Origin: Roseicyclus sp.
GTDB taxonomy: Bacteria > Pseudomonadota > Alphaproteobacteria > Rhodobacterales > Rhodobacteraceae
Reading direction: 5' to 3'
Assembly: GCA_018401055.1 (NCBI GenBank)
Contig: JAGYLB010000092.1
Coordinates: 48,292 to 112,291, forward strand
DNA length: 64,000 nucleotides
Both the position numbers and the translations under genes were made by a program. The stretch's first letter is position 1. Every line of letters starts with the position of its first letter. The notes beneath the pieces were generated by a model, which was not told where the DNA came from, ran no database searches, and was given only the letters and a program-made list of their open reading frames with translations. Shown piece by piece: positions 8,057 to 16,746 of this stretch.

Positions 8057-9346
8057 TTACCACCGGCGCTCGAACTTGCGGCGAAGATAGATCGCCAGGG
8101 CATTCATCGTCACCAGAACGACCAGCAGCACCACGATCCCCGCCGAAGTCCGCGCCACGAAGCCGCGCTCGGGGCTGTCAGCCCAGATGAAGATCTGCGT
8201 GGGCAGGGTCGTCGCACTCTCAAAGGGCGAGCTTGGCACCGAGGTCAGAAAGGCGTTCATCCCGATCAGAAGTAGCGGTGCAGTCTCGCCGATGGCATTG
8301 GCCATGGCAAGGATGGTGCCGGTCATGATGCCGGGCATGGCCAGCGGCAGCACATGCTGGAACACCACTTGCTGTTTCGATGCGCCTACACCCAGCGCCG
8401 CCTCACGGATCGAGGGCGGCACGGCCTTGAGGGCGGCGCGCGTGGCGATGATGATGGTGGGCAAGCTCATGAGCGCGATGGTCAGGCCGCCGACGAAGGG
8501 CGCGCCACGCGGCAAGCCGAACCAGTTGAGGAATACCGCCAGCGCCAACAGGCCGAACACGACCGAAGGCACGGCGGCGAGGTTGTTGATGTTGACCTCG
8601 ATGAAATCCGAAAGGCGGTTCTTGGGGGCGAATTCCTCAAGATAGATGGCCGCGCCGATGCCGACCGGAAAGGCGATCAGGAAAGTCGTGAGCAACAGGT
8701 AGATCGTGCCGATCATCGCGCCGCGCAGGCCGGCCAATTCCGGAAAGCGCGAGTCCGCGTAGGTCAGAAGACCGATGTTGATCGGCGAGGAAATGGCGCC
8801 CGCCTGCTCGAACCGGTCAAAGGCCGAAATCTGCAGATCGTTCAGGCGTCGCTGATCTTCGGGGGCGTCGCGGTCGAGATAGCCCTTGGCCAACTGATCG
8901 AACGGGTCGGAGACCGGCACGGTGATGGTCAGCGTTCCGCCGATGAGCGAGGGGTCGGCCACGACCGCGTCCCGCACCCGGAATTGCGCGCCGTTCGACA
9001 GCACGCCACCCAGTTGCCGCAGCTCCGCAGGCTCTGCCTCCGGAAAGACCGAGGCGATGTAGTCCTGCATGATGCTGCGCCAGTTGGCCGAAAAGGGATC
9101 GGCCGGGTCGACGGCATCGGCCGGGATCGGCACCTCGATGGTCACATGGGTCTGGCGGAAGGCGCCGACCGCGCTGGTCAGGATCGAGGTCAGCATGATC
9201 GCAAGCATCAGGAGCGCGATGCCGATGGCGCCCAGCCCGAGACCACGAAGCCACATTTCACTGCGGTGACGGGCGCGGGTGCGAGCCGTGTAGCGCTCGG
9301 TGTCCCAATATGTCGGGGCGGGCGTTTGCGCGGGAAGATCGGTCAT
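8057..9346 (-). CDS. pstA: phosphate ABC transporter permease PstA
   Basis: About 429 residues, longer than E. coli PstA (~296) because of an N-terminal cytoplasmic stretch and a large periplasmic insert after the first membrane helix (the region with SVFPEAEPAELRQLGG and LNDLQISAFDRFEQ). The C-terminal binding-protein-dependent permease domain has about five helices and the EAA loop REAALGVGASKQQVV. Together with PstC it forms the phosphate channel. The long form is usual in alphaproteobacteria. The start at 9344-9346 has GAGGGG upstream, ten bases after the pstC stop. Confidence 0.94.
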   Translation of the reverse strand: MTDLPAQTPAPTYWDTERYTARTRARHRSEMWLRGLGLGAIGIALLMLAIMLTSILTSAVGAFRQTHVTIEVPIPADAVDPADPFSANWRSIMQDYIASVFPEAEPAELRQLGGVLSNGAQFRVRDAVVADPSLIGGTLTITVPVSDPFDQLAKGYLDRDAPEDQRRLNDLQISAFDRFEQAGAISSPINIGLLTYADSRFPELAGLRGAMIGTIYLLLTTFLIAFPVGIGAAIYLEEFAPKNRLSDFIEVNINNLAAVPSVVFGLLALAVFLNWFGLPRGAPFVGGLTIALMSLPTIIIATRAALKAVPPSIREAALGVGASKQQVVFQHVLPLAMPGIMTGTILAMANAIGETAPLLLIGMNAFLTSVPSSPFESATTLPTQIFIWADSPERGFVARTSAGIVVLLVVLVTMNALAIYLRRKFERRW

Positions 9347-9356
9347 GTCGGGCCCC

Positions 9357-10733
9357 TCAGTCGTACAGTTCGCGGTACTTGCGCACGATGCCAAGTGCCA
9401 AGATGTTGATGCCCAGCGTCACGATGAACAGCAGCATGCCCAGCGCGAAGGCCGCGAGCGTCTTGGGATTGTCGAATTCGGTGTCGCCGATCAGCAGCGT
9501 GACGATCTGCAAGGTCATCGTGGTCACACTGTCGAGCGGGTTGATCGTGAGCTTGGCGATCAGGCCCGCGGCCATCACCACGATCATCGTCTCGCCGATG
9601 GCGCGGCTGACAGCCAGAAGCACGCCGCCCACGATGCCCGGGATGGCGGCGGGAAAGAGCACCTTGAGCACCGTTTCCGCCCGCGTCGCCCCCAGCGCCA
9701 GCGAACCGTCGCGCAAGGACCGCGGCACCGCCGAAAGCGCGTCATCGGCAAAGGACGAGATGAATGGGATCAGCATGATCGCCATGACGCTGCCCGCCGC
9801 CAGCGCGGTGTTCGGCGCCAGCGTCAGGCCGAGATCGGCCCCCGTCTGGCGCAGGAAGGGCGCCACCACCAGGATGGCGAAAAAGCCGTAAACGACGGTC
9901 GGGATGCCCGACAGGATCTCGAGCACCGGCTTGATGATGTTGCGCGTGCGGGGTGCCGCGAATTCGTTGAGGTAGATGGCCGACATGAGGCCGATGGGCA
10001 CCGCGAAGAACAGCGCGATGGTCATGATGACGAGCGTGCCGACAAAGACCGGGATCACCCCGAAGGCGCCAGCGCCCGCGATCTGGTCGGCGCGAATGGC
10101 GATCTGCGGCTCCCACTGAAGGCCGAAGAGGAATTCGTGCAGGGGGATCAGGCGGAAAAAGGCCCAGCTTTCGAAGATGAGCGAAAAGACGATGCCAAAG
10201 GTGGTGAAGACCGCGATGCTCGAGCAGCCGATCATGAGGCCAAGCACCATACGTTCGACGCTCTGGCGCGCCCGGAACTCGGCCGAAACGCGGCCGCGCG
10301 CAAAGATCAGCGCCGCAAGCACCAGAAGCGCCACCGCAACGACCATCATCCATGAGGCGGTGACCTCGAGACGGTTGATCCGCTCGGCCGCGTCACGCTT
10401 CCATTGTTCGGGGTCGCCAAAGACGGTGCCGTTGGCAATCTGAAGGATCTCGGACTGGACCAGCGCGATCTGGCCGATCTCCAGCCCGTCCAGAACACCC
10501 TCGGGCAGACCGGCCATCATCATGTTCTCTGTCACGGGACCCTGCAGGATCAACCAGACGATGACCAGGAACAAACCTGGCAGACCAACGATCAGCGCGG
10601 AATACATGCCGTGAAAGCCGCTGAGCGAATGCAGACGCGTGCCGCTGCCCCGGATCCGCTCGGCGCTCATCCGGTTGAACAGGTATCCGCCCAGAACCGC
10701 GGCGAACAGCAAGGCGAAAGCGATCAGCGTCAT
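9357..10733 (-). CDS. pstC: phosphate ABC transporter permease PstC
   Basis: About 458 residues. Two N-terminal helices with a periplasmic region (LPEGVLDGLEIGQ to NRLEVTAS) precede the permease domain, whose EAA-type loop reads LRDGSLALGATRAETVL and which ends in four to five further helices. This is the enlarged alphaproteobacterial PstC. The start at 10731-10733 (MTLIAFALLFAAVLGG) has CGAGGG upstream; an upstream in-frame reading would run into the intergenic hairpin and is unlikely. It partners PstA. Confidence 0.94.
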   Translation of the reverse strand: MTLIAFALLFAAVLGGYLFNRMSAERIRGSGTRLHSLSGFHGMYSALIVGLPGLFLVIVWLILQGPVTENMMMAGLPEGVLDGLEIGQIALVQSEILQIANGTVFGDPEQWKRDAAERINRLEVTASWMMVVAVALLVLAALIFARGRVSAEFRARQSVERMVLGLMIGCSSIAVFTTFGIVFSLIFESWAFFRLIPLHEFLFGLQWEPQIAIRADQIAGAGAFGVIPVFVGTLVIMTIALFFAVPIGLMSAIYLNEFAAPRTRNIIKPVLEILSGIPTVVYGFFAILVVAPFLRQTGADLGLTLAPNTALAAGSVMAIMLIPFISSFADDALSAVPRSLRDGSLALGATRAETVLKVLFPAAIPGIVGGVLLAVSRAIGETMIVVMAAGLIAKLTINPLDSVTTMTLQIVTLLIGDTEFDNPKTLAAFALGMLLFIVTLGINILALGIVRKYRELYD

Positions 10734-10764
10734 GGAAACCCTCGTGGCACGGAGGAGGAGGAAA

Positions 10765-10792
10765 GGACTGCCCGACAGCCGCCGGGCAGTCC
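10765..10792 (-). terminator. intergenic hairpin between pstS and pstC (attenuator)
   Basis: GGACTGCCCG at 10765-10774 and CGGGCAGTCC at 10783-10792 form a perfect 10-bp stem with an 8-base loop. On the minus-strand transcript it is followed by only three U residues and then C-rich sequence, so termination would be partial. Placed 11 bases after the pstS stop, it would protect the 3' end of pstS mRNA and lower pstC-pstA expression relative to the abundant binding protein. Confidence 0.75.
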
Positions 10793-10803
10793 GATGTGTC
10801 AGC

Positions 10804-11838
10804 TTACTGGATGGGGTCCATCGCAACTGCGTTCATCAGACGGTTCACCAGATCGGCGCGCACGTCATCGGCCAGAACGACCAGACCACGCTCCTGCAGG
10901 TAGCCACCGTTGCCCAGAGCGTTCTCCGAGGCATACTCGGCGATGAACTCGTTCAGGCCGGGGATCACGCCGCGGTGTGCGTTCTTGACGTAGAAGTACA
11001 GCGGGCGCGCGATCGGGTAGTCGAAGGACGCGATGGTGTCGCTGTTGGGCTCGACGTCGTTGATGTTCACGCCGACCAGCGTGTCGGTGTTTTCGAACAG
11101 GAACGAATAGCCGAAGATGCCGAGAGAGTTCGGATCGGCGTTCAGGCGCTGAACGATCAGGTTGTCGTTTTCGCCAGCTTCGACGAATGGTCCGTCGGTG
11201 CGCATGCGCGAGCAGTTTTCTTCAACCCAGTCACCATCAAAGCCGCCGTCGACGACATACTGCAGCGTTTCGCAGCCGGGCCACATGGCCAGTTCGACAA
11301 ACGCGTCACGGGTGCCCGAGGTGGGCGGGGGGCCGAAAACGGTGATCGGCTGATCGGGCAGGCTTGCGTCGATTTCCGACCAGTTGGTGTAGGGGTTCGC
11401 AACCCACTCGCCGTTGACCGGAACCATCGCGCCGAGGCCGAGGTAGACCTGCTCGAGCGTCAGGTTGGTCAGCGCGTTGTTGGCGCGCGAGATGGCGATC
11501 GACAGACCGTCAGAGCCGATCAGGGCTTCGGTGATGTCGGTCACGCCGTTTTGGACGCACAGCTCGTATTCGGACGCGCGCATGGAGCGCGAAGCGCCGG
11601 TGATATCGGGGTGATCGACGCCGATGCCGCCACAGAAGATCTGCATGCCGCCACCGGTGCCGGTGGATTCGACGACGGGAGACGTGCCGCCGAGGTTCGC
11701 GAATTCTTCCGCGACAGCCTGGGTGTAGGGGAACACGGTCGACGAGCCGACGATGCGGATCTGGTCACGGGCCGCTGCAGCGGTGGCCGAAACGGCGATG
11801 ACGGCGACAAGCGCCGTGGAAAGCTTGAGGTGAGACAT
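10804..11838 (-). CDS. pstS: periplasmic phosphate-binding protein PstS
   Basis: 344 residues with a Sec signal peptide (MSHLKLSTALVAVIAVSATA, cleavage after the Ala-rich stretch). The mature protein begins with the phosphate-binding motif RIVGSSTVFPY and carries TSGTRDAFVEL, both of which contact phosphate in PstS. It captures phosphate in the periplasm and delivers it to PstCA. The start at 11836-11838 follows AGGAGAAGTC; an ATG seven codons upstream is less well placed. It is the first gene of pstSCAB-phoU-phoB and has a Pho box about 80 bases upstream. Confidence 0.96.
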   Translation of the reverse strand: MSHLKLSTALVAVIAVSATAAAARDQIRIVGSSTVFPYTQAVAEEFANLGGTSPVVESTGTGGGMQIFCGGIGVDHPDITGASRSMRASEYELCVQNGVTDITEALIGSDGLSIAISRANNALTNLTLEQVYLGLGAMVPVNGEWVANPYTNWSEIDASLPDQPITVFGPPPTSGTRDAFVELAMWPGCETLQYVVDGGFDGDWVEENCSRMRTDGPFVEAGENDNLIVQRLNADPNSLGIFGYSFLFENTDTLVGVNINDVEPNSDTIASFDYPIARPLYFYVKNAHRGVIPGLNEFIAEYASENALGNGGYLQERGLVVLADDVRADLVNRLMNAVAMDPIQ

Positions 11839-11919
11839 GACTTCTCCTGATATCTGCACGGGACGAATGACGTCCTCGACCCGCTGCTATCGGCGTTGGA
11901 TGACGGTCATGTTTCAAAA

Positions 11920-11939
11920 ATGTAACAGTTACATGACAA
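11920..11939 (-). promoter_or_regulatory. Pho box upstream of pstS
   Basis: Read on the minus strand, TTGTCATGTAACTGTTACAT contains two PhoB half-sites, TGTCAT and TGTTAC, exactly 11 bases apart, the spacing of the classical Pho box. The site lies 82-101 bases upstream of the pstS start. It also contains an inverted repeat, TGTAAC-A-GTTACA on the plus strand. PhoB encoded by the last part of the same operon is the expected ligand. Confidence 0.85.
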
Positions 11940-11996
11940 TACAGCCCGGAATCCGCTTGAAACGGGGATATCCAGCCATCCAATTGATCTGAAAGC

Positions 11997-12029
11997 AAAA
12001 AAATGCGCGCCCGGCAAGAGCGGGCGCGC
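11997..12029 (-). terminator. Rho-independent terminator of the upstream ABC/hydrolase operon
   Basis: On the minus strand a 9-bp G+C-only stem (GCGCGCCCG at 12005-12013 with CGGGCGCGC at 12021-12029, 7-base loop) is followed directly by a run of seven U residues (11997-12003). It lies 77 bases beyond the stop of the 12106-12786 gene and insulates the pst promoter from the operon behind it. 12030-12105 holds nothing else that I recognise. Confidence 0.92.
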
Positions 12030-12105
12030 GCATCGGAGTCAGCTTGGTTCTTGTAAAGGCCTGTCGGAAGGCCAAAGGCGAAAGGATGACCTGCGGCGTG
12101 GCGGC

Positions 12106-12786
12106 CTAAACCACCGTCACCTGCAGATCGCCCACGCCCGCGACGTGGCCATGCATGACATCGCCCCGCACGATCGGGCCGACGCCCGCGGGCGTGCCCG
12201 TCATGATCACGTCGCCGGGCATCAATTCGTCATAGCGCGACAGGATCGAGATCATCTCGGCGGTCTTCCAGATCATCTGGTTCAGATCGCCCTGCTGCTT
12301 GACCTCGCCGTTCACCTTGAGCCAGATCGCCCCTTCGGACGGGTGACCGATCCGCGACACCGGGACCAACGGGGTGCAGGGCGCGGATTGATCAAAGGAT
12401 TTCCCGATCTCCCACGGGCGGCCCAGTTTCTTCGCTTCGCCCTGCAGGTCGCGCCGCGTCATGTCGAGACCGACGGCATAGCCATAGACATGGTCGAGCG
12501 CGGTTTCGACCGGGATGTTCCGACCACCTTTCGACAGCGCCACTACCAGTTCGATCTCGAACTGAACGTCGCTTGATTCGGGCGGGTAGGGGAAATCACC
12601 GAAGATGATGTTGTCGGGGGCCTTCTGAAAGAAGAAGGGCGGTTCCTTGTCGGGGTCATGCCCCATCTCGATGGCATGGGCGGCATAGTTGCGCCCGATA
12701 CAGTAGACGCGCCGCACCGGAAACGTATCCGTCGATCCCTCGACGGGAAAGCGGGTCACGGGGGCGGGTGGAAAAAGGTCTGTCAT
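12106..12786 (-). CDS. fumarylacetoacetate hydrolase family protein, fumarylpyruvate hydrolase-like
   Basis: 226 residues, the short single-domain FAH form. Motifs are YCIGRNYAAHAIEMG, FFFQKAPDNII, FEIELVVALSKGG with the acidic metal ligands, YGYAVGLDMTRRDLQ and GDVIMTGTPAGVGPI. The family hydrolyses C-C bonds of acylpyruvates such as fumarylpyruvate with a divalent metal; the KAPDNI form is typical of fumarylpyruvate hydrolases. The start at 12784-12786 has AAGGA upstream. It is the last gene of a minus-strand operon: FAH protein, binding protein, ATPase, permease, this gene. That suggests the ABC importer brings in an aromatic or related ring-cleavage substrate. The substrate is not known. 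Confidence 0.85.
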   Translation of the reverse strand: MTDLFPPAPVTRFPVEGSTDTFPVRRVYCIGRNYAAHAIEMGHDPDKEPPFFFQKAPDNIIFGDFPYPPESSDVQFEIELVVALSKGGRNIPVETALDHVYGYAVGLDMTRRDLQGEAKKLGRPWEIGKSFDQSAPCTPLVPVSRIGHPSEGAIWLKVNGEVKQQGDLNQMIWKTAEMISILSRYDELMPGDVIMTGTPAGVGPIVRGDVMHGHVAGVGDLQVTVV

Positions 12787-12853
12787 GGGATCGGGTCCTT
12801 GATGGGCTGCGCAGGCCCCGCGGCTGCCCGCAGGACCCATGAAGGGAATGGCG

Positions 12854-13714
12854 TCAGGTTTCGGTCAGCGTGCTGGACTTGTGCCAGAAGACAAAGCGGC
12901 GCTGGGTCCAGACAACGGACATGAAGATCGCAAGGCCGATGAAGCTGAGATAGATGATCAGCGCGAACACGCGCGCCGTGTCGAGGTTGGTGGAGGCCAC
13001 GCGGATCAGGTCGCCAAACCCGCGCCCGCCGCCCAGAAACTCGCCGGTGATAGCGCCGGCCATCACGCCGACCGAGCCGATCTTGAGACCGGTGAAGAAG
13101 TGCGGCATGCCGGTCGGCAGTTTCATCTTGATGAGCGTCTGCCAGCGCGACGCGCGCATGGTCTTGAACAGCATGCGCGCATTTTCGTCGGCCGAATGCA
13201 GGCCCGCCGCCGTGCCCACGATGATCGGGAATGTGGCGATGAAGGTCGCAAGCGCCACCTTGCTTTCGATGCCAAAGCCAAGCCATGCGATGAACAGCGG
13301 CGCGAATGCCACCTTGGGCATGGTGTCGATGGCGACAAGATAGGGCATCACGGCGCGTTCGCCGAATGTCGTCTCGCCCACCAGAACGCCCAGAGAAAAC
13401 CCGATCGCGGTGGCGAGGATGAAAGCCCACATGACCGTCTTGAGCGTGATCCAGAGCGGCGTCAGCATGTAACCGCCGGTCAGCAGGTTGTGGCCCACGA
13501 AATACAGCTCTTCAGCCGTGTCGCCCGGCGACGGCAACAGGATCGGCGAGACAAGCCCGGTCATGTGCGTGCCCTGCCAGATCGCCAGAAACAGCACGAA
13601 GATCGCGGTCATCGACACCCAGCGCGGCACCCGGTCGAACCACGAGACATTCTCGACCCAGACCGTGCTGGGCGGCGGGGCTTCGCGGTCTGCCCCATCG
13701 TAGGTCATGGTCAT
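12854..13714 (-). CDS. ABC transporter permease, SsuC/TauC family
   Basis: 286 residues with about six membrane helices and the EAA loop at FKTMRASRWQTLIKMKLPTGMP. It belongs to the NitT/TauT permease family that carries nitrate, sulfonates, pyrimidine precursors and aromatic acids. The ATG at 13712-13714 overlaps the ATPase stop (ATGA). It pairs with the binding protein at 14513 and the ATPase at 13711. The neighbouring fumarylacetoacetate-hydrolase genes suggest an organic acid or aromatic substrate, not sulfonate; no sulfonate-cleaving enzyme is present. Confidence 0.88.
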   Translation of the reverse strand: MTMTYDGADREAPPPSTVWVENVSWFDRVPRWVSMTAIFVLFLAIWQGTHMTGLVSPILLPSPGDTAEELYFVGHNLLTGGYMLTPLWITLKTVMWAFILATAIGFSLGVLVGETTFGERAVMPYLVAIDTMPKVAFAPLFIAWLGFGIESKVALATFIATFPIIVGTAAGLHSADENARMLFKTMRASRWQTLIKMKLPTGMPHFFTGLKIGSVGVMAGAITGEFLGGGRGFGDLIRVASTNLDTARVFALIIYLSFIGLAIFMSVVWTQRRFVFWHKSSTLTET

Positions 13715-14516
13715 GCCAGCGCTCCTTCATCCAGTTGCGAACGGATACGGTCCACCAGCGCCCCGAACCGGGGCGTTGTCATCATCTCGAGCGTGCGGGG
13801 GCGCGGCAGGTCGACCACCACCTCCTCGACGAAGCGACCGGGGCGGGGCGACATGACATAGACCACGTCGGACAAGATCACCGCCTCCTGGATCGAGTGC
13901 GTCACCAAAAAGGCGGTGGCGTTACGCTCCATGCAGATGCGCTGCAACTCCATGTTCATGAAATCGCGGGTCAATTCGTCCAGCGCGCTGAAGGGTTCAT
14001 CGAGCAGCAGCACTGAGGGTTGCGACACCAGCATCCGGCAGATCGCCGCGCGCTGCGCCATGCCGCCGGACAATTCGTTGGGGAACACATGTTCGAACCC
14101 GGTGAGGCCCGCCATCGCAAGCAACTCGCGCGCGCGGCCATGCGCCTCCTTGGCGGCGCGCTTGCCGTCGCGGATCTCGATCGGCAGGACGATGTTTTCC
14201 AGCACATTGCGCCAAGGAAACAATGTGGCTTGCTGGAACATCATCCCGATGTCGTCGCGTGTGCCGAGCACCGGCTTGCCTTCCAGCATGACGCTGCCCG
14301 ACGAGGGCGGGGTCAGGCCCGCCATGATCTTGAGGAGGGTAGACTTGCCGCAGCCGCTGGCCCCGATCACCGATGAGAAACTGCCCTCGACGAGCGTCAG
14401 GTTGACGTCATCGAGGGCGTGAATCCGCGGCGGGCATAGAACTTGTTCACCCCCCGCAGGACATAGACCGGCCGCGCGGTGTCCGCGGCCGGTTCCTGTT
14501 GTGGCGCGAGGTTCAC
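13711..14516 (-). CDS. ABC transporter ATP-binding protein, NitT/TauT family (single-base frameshift)
   Basis: Walker A GASGCGKST, Q-loop FQQATLFPW, signature LSGGMAQRA and Walker B VLLLDEPFSALD mark a SsuB/TauB-type ATPase. The natural start is the GTG at 14514-14516, overlapping the binding-protein stop (GTGA). From there the frame reads MNLAPQQEPAADTARPVYVL, then GVNKFYARRGFT, and is lost near 14419; the remainder, ALDDVNLTL onward, is in another frame. Adding one base there gives 268 residues, a normal family length. I regard it as a probable sequence error, since the rest is perfectly conserved. Expected to work with the permease at 12854. Confidence 0.85.
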
Positions 14517-15544
14517 GGCAGAGTGTTCCACGCGTCGACGAAGGCATTGGTGTAGACCACCGACAGATCCGCAAGCGGCGCGTCCAGTTCACCGCTGGCG
14601 ACAAGGTTGTCGTGCCATTCCTGCCAATGCTCGGGCGTGTTGTAGCCCCAACCCAGCGACGGATCATGCGGCACGCCCTTGAGCAGCACTGCGTCCAGCA
14701 GCGCATTTGCAAAGGCGCGGTCTTCGATCTCCTGCGGGTTGGCGGCGGCAAGATGTTCGAGGACTGCGTCGCGGTTGGCCGGGTCACGTGTAAAGATCGT
14801 GGCCCGCACCAGCGCGCGGCCAAAGCCTTCGACAAGCTCGGGGTTCTCGTTGATGTAAGACGTCATCGCCGCGTAGCCGTTGCCGAACAGCGTGTCGAAC
14901 TGCGCGGGCGTAACGTCACGCATCGGCATGCCGCGATAGGTGATGATCGCGCGGTCGGCCAGAGATCCGACATATGCCACGATGTCGCCGCGCTGCAGGC
15001 CGGCGGTTGCGGGGCCACCATCGCCCACCGGGATGAAGGTGTAATCCGCAGGCTCGCTCATCCCGTAGGAATTCAGGATCGCACGGGCAAAGCCCACTTC
15101 AGCGCCATCGGCCGTGCCGACGCCGATGGTCTGTCCGCGCAGATCCTCGGGTGTCTGGTAAGGTGCGTCTTCTTGCACAAGGATGCCGAAGGAGCTGCGC
15201 GGCAACGAGTTGTAGAGGAACGTCACCTCAACGCCGCGCGCATTGGCAATAATCACGGGCGCAGGGCCCGGGCGGCCGAATTGGGCCTGACCCGAGGCCA
15301 GCGCCTGCAAGATGGCCGAAGACCCATTCACCGCCTGCGCGTCGATCGCGATGCCCTCTTCAGCGAAATAGCCCTCGCCTATGGCCACGAAGACCGGAAA
15401 CGAGTTGATGGCCGAGGGGCTGGGCGACACGAAGGTCACCGTCGTCGGGTCCTGGGCCAGTGCCGGAACGGCCAGCGCCACGGGCATCAGCCCGAGCGTG
15501 GCCACAAGAACACCCCTGCGGGTGATCTGTCCAAAGGTCGTCAT
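14513..15544 (-). CDS. periplasmic substrate-binding protein, NMT1/TauA type
   Basis: 343 residues. The N-terminus carries a twin-arginine-like ITRRGVLVATLG followed by a hydrophobic segment ending VPALAQ, so Tat export is possible. The mature protein has the NMT1-like fold of NitT/TauT binding proteins, with GEGYFAEEGIAIDAQAVNG and ASGQAQFGRPGPAPVIIANA. It captures the substrate for the ABC importer. The start at 15542-15544 follows GGGAGGAGAAAC. The ligand cannot be told from the sequence; thiamine-pyrimidine-like, aromatic and sulfonate ligands all occur in this fold. Confidence 0.87.
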   Translation of the reverse strand: MTTFGQITRRGVLVATLGLMPVALAVPALAQDPTTVTFVSPSPSAINSFPVFVAIGEGYFAEEGIAIDAQAVNGSSAILQALASGQAQFGRPGPAPVIIANARGVEVTFLYNSLPRSSFGILVQEDAPYQTPEDLRGQTIGVGTADGAEVGFARAILNSYGMSEPADYTFIPVGDGGPATAGLQRGDIVAYVGSLADRAIITYRGMPMRDVTPAQFDTLFGNGYAAMTSYINENPELVEGFGRALVRATIFTRDPANRDAVLEHLAAANPQEIEDRAFANALLDAVLLKGVPHDPSLGWGYNTPEHWQEWHDNLVASGELDAPLADLSVVYTNAFVDAWNTLP

Positions 15545-15578
15545 GGTGTTTCTCCTCCCTTTATATCCGATGAAACCA

Positions 15579-15602
15579 CATGCGGCCTTGTCCCGCCGCA
15601 TG
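15579..15602 (-). other. 8-bp inverted repeat between hydrolase and binding-protein genes
   Basis: CATGCGGC at 15579-15586 and GCCGCATG at 15595-15602 are perfect complements with an 8-base loop. On the minus-strand transcript there is no U-run beyond TGGTTTC, so a terminator is weakly supported. It lies in the 105-base gap before the binding-protein gene and may be a processing hairpin or an operator. Confidence 0.4.
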
Positions 15603-15649
15603 CGGGTCGTGCCAGGCGGATCGATACGCGGGCCGTCTTGGCCGGGCTG

Positions 15650-16591
15650 TCAGGCCTCGACCGCGTCCTTTGCGTATTTTCCGCTGGTCTGCGGGGGCAG
15701 CCCCGGCAGCCCCTTCTGCACCCGCTCCAGCCGCGTCTCACGCGGCCAAGTGCGGTGCAGATCATCCCTCACCGTGATGCTCAACTGGCCTAGACCCGAG
15801 CATTCCAGTTCGATCGTGTCGCCATTCTGGATACTGCTGAGACCACGGTGGTTTGTGCCGGTGGCCAAGATGTCGCCGGGTTCGAGCGTATGGATCGAGC
15901 TTGCCCACGAAATGCAGCGCGCGATGTTGTGGGCCATGTCGCTGGTGTTGAAATCCTGCTTCAGCACCCCGTTCACCCGCAATTGAATGGCGATGTCATA
16001 GGGGTCGGCAATCTCGTCGGCGGTCACGATCCACGGGCCCGTGGGCGCGAAGGTCTCGCGCGATTTGCCCTGGAAGAACACATTGCGTTCCGGCGGCAGG
16101 CCCCGGGCGGAGCCGTCCATGAAGTTCATGTAGCCGAAGATGTGATCCATCGCCTCGGCCTCGGAGATGTTGGAGGCGCGCTTGCCGATCACCACCGCGA
16201 CTTCGGCCTCGCATTCGAAGTTCGAGGCAGGCGCGTCGGGCAGGATCATGGTGTCGCCCGGTCCGATGATGGCGCCCGCGACCTTGTGAAAGGCGTTGAT
16301 CGGCGGGGGTTCGGGCAAGGTGCCGTCTTCCATGTAATTTGTCGCCATGCAAACGATGTTGCGCGGGCGTGGCAGAGGCGCGCGGATCTGCACCGAGGAC
16401 AAGGGCACGCCGGGCGCCGTCTTGATGAAGCTTTCGAGGCGGGCGCGGTAGGCGTCGAATTGCGCGATCAGCGCGGCCATCAGATCCTCGCGCGACAGGT
16501 GCGGCAGGTCGGTCAACAGGCTGGTCACATCCACCGCCTCGTCGCCCCGAAGTACGAATACGGCGTGGTCGTTTCCATAGAACAGGCGCAT
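15650..16591 (-). CDS. fumarylacetoacetate hydrolase family protein (long form)
   Basis: 313 residues. A ~75-residue N-terminal domain precedes the catalytic FAH domain, with ICMATNY-type entry (VCMATNYMEDG), FECEAEVAVVIGKRASN carrying the Glu metal ligand, and GDILATGTNHRGLSSIQNGD. Relatives include 2-hydroxyhepta-2,4-diene-1,7-dioate isomerase, acylpyruvate hydrolase and ureidoglycolate lyase-like proteins. The start at 16589-16591 has GGGGGGAT upstream. It is the first gene of the operon, divergent from a GntR regulator with an inverted repeat between them. TNHRG replaces the usual TPAGVG seen in the other FAH gene, so the two enzymes probably act on different substrates. Confidence 0.82.
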   Translation of the reverse strand: MRLFYGNDHAVFVLRGDEAVDVTSLLTDLPHLSREDLMAALIAQFDAYRARLESFIKTAPGVPLSSVQIRAPLPRPRNIVCMATNYMEDGTLPEPPPINAFHKVAGAIIGPGDTMILPDAPASNFECEAEVAVVIGKRASNISEAEAMDHIFGYMNFMDGSARGLPPERNVFFQGKSRETFAPTGPWIVTADEIADPYDIAIQLRVNGVLKQDFNTSDMAHNIARCISWASSIHTLEPGDILATGTNHRGLSSIQNGDTIELECSGLGQLSITVRDDLHRTWPRETRLERVQKGLPGLPPQTSGKYAKDAVEA

Positions 16592-16623
16592 CCCATCCCC
16601 CCTTTCTGATTGGTCGCAACATT

Positions 16624-16647
16624 ATCGACAATTTCAGGATTGTCGAT
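16624..16647. promoter_or_regulatory. inverted-repeat operator in the divergent FAH/GntR promoter
   Basis: ATCGACAAT (16624-16632) and ATTGTCGAT (16639-16647) form a perfect 9-bp inverted repeat separated by TTCAGG. It lies 33 bases upstream of the FAH start and about 100 bases upstream of the GntR gene. GntR/FadR-type dimers bind such symmetric sites, so this is the likely operator. The 155-base gap holds no gene. Confidence 0.75.
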
Positions 16648-16746
16648 TCTCTGACTTCTTGCAATACATTTTCGATGAAACTTGTTGGGCCAGCCCTGCG
16701 GATGCCGCACCGGGGCACGCTCCGCCCGCTTGCCACGAGGGATCGA

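Noticed and set aside
8824..8840. GAAATCTGCAGATC, similar to palindrome 2 of the 4010-4099 array
   Set aside because: It lies inside the pstA coding region, is shorter, and encodes conserved reading-frame sequence; not evidence of a dispersed repeat. CGATCTGCAGATCGAC at 49538 is likewise coding.
9300..10355. Long plus-strand open frame opposite pstC/pstA rich in His, Asp and Arg
   Set aside because: Composition is that of a reverse-strand shadow of membrane protein genes; pstC and pstA explain the sequence.
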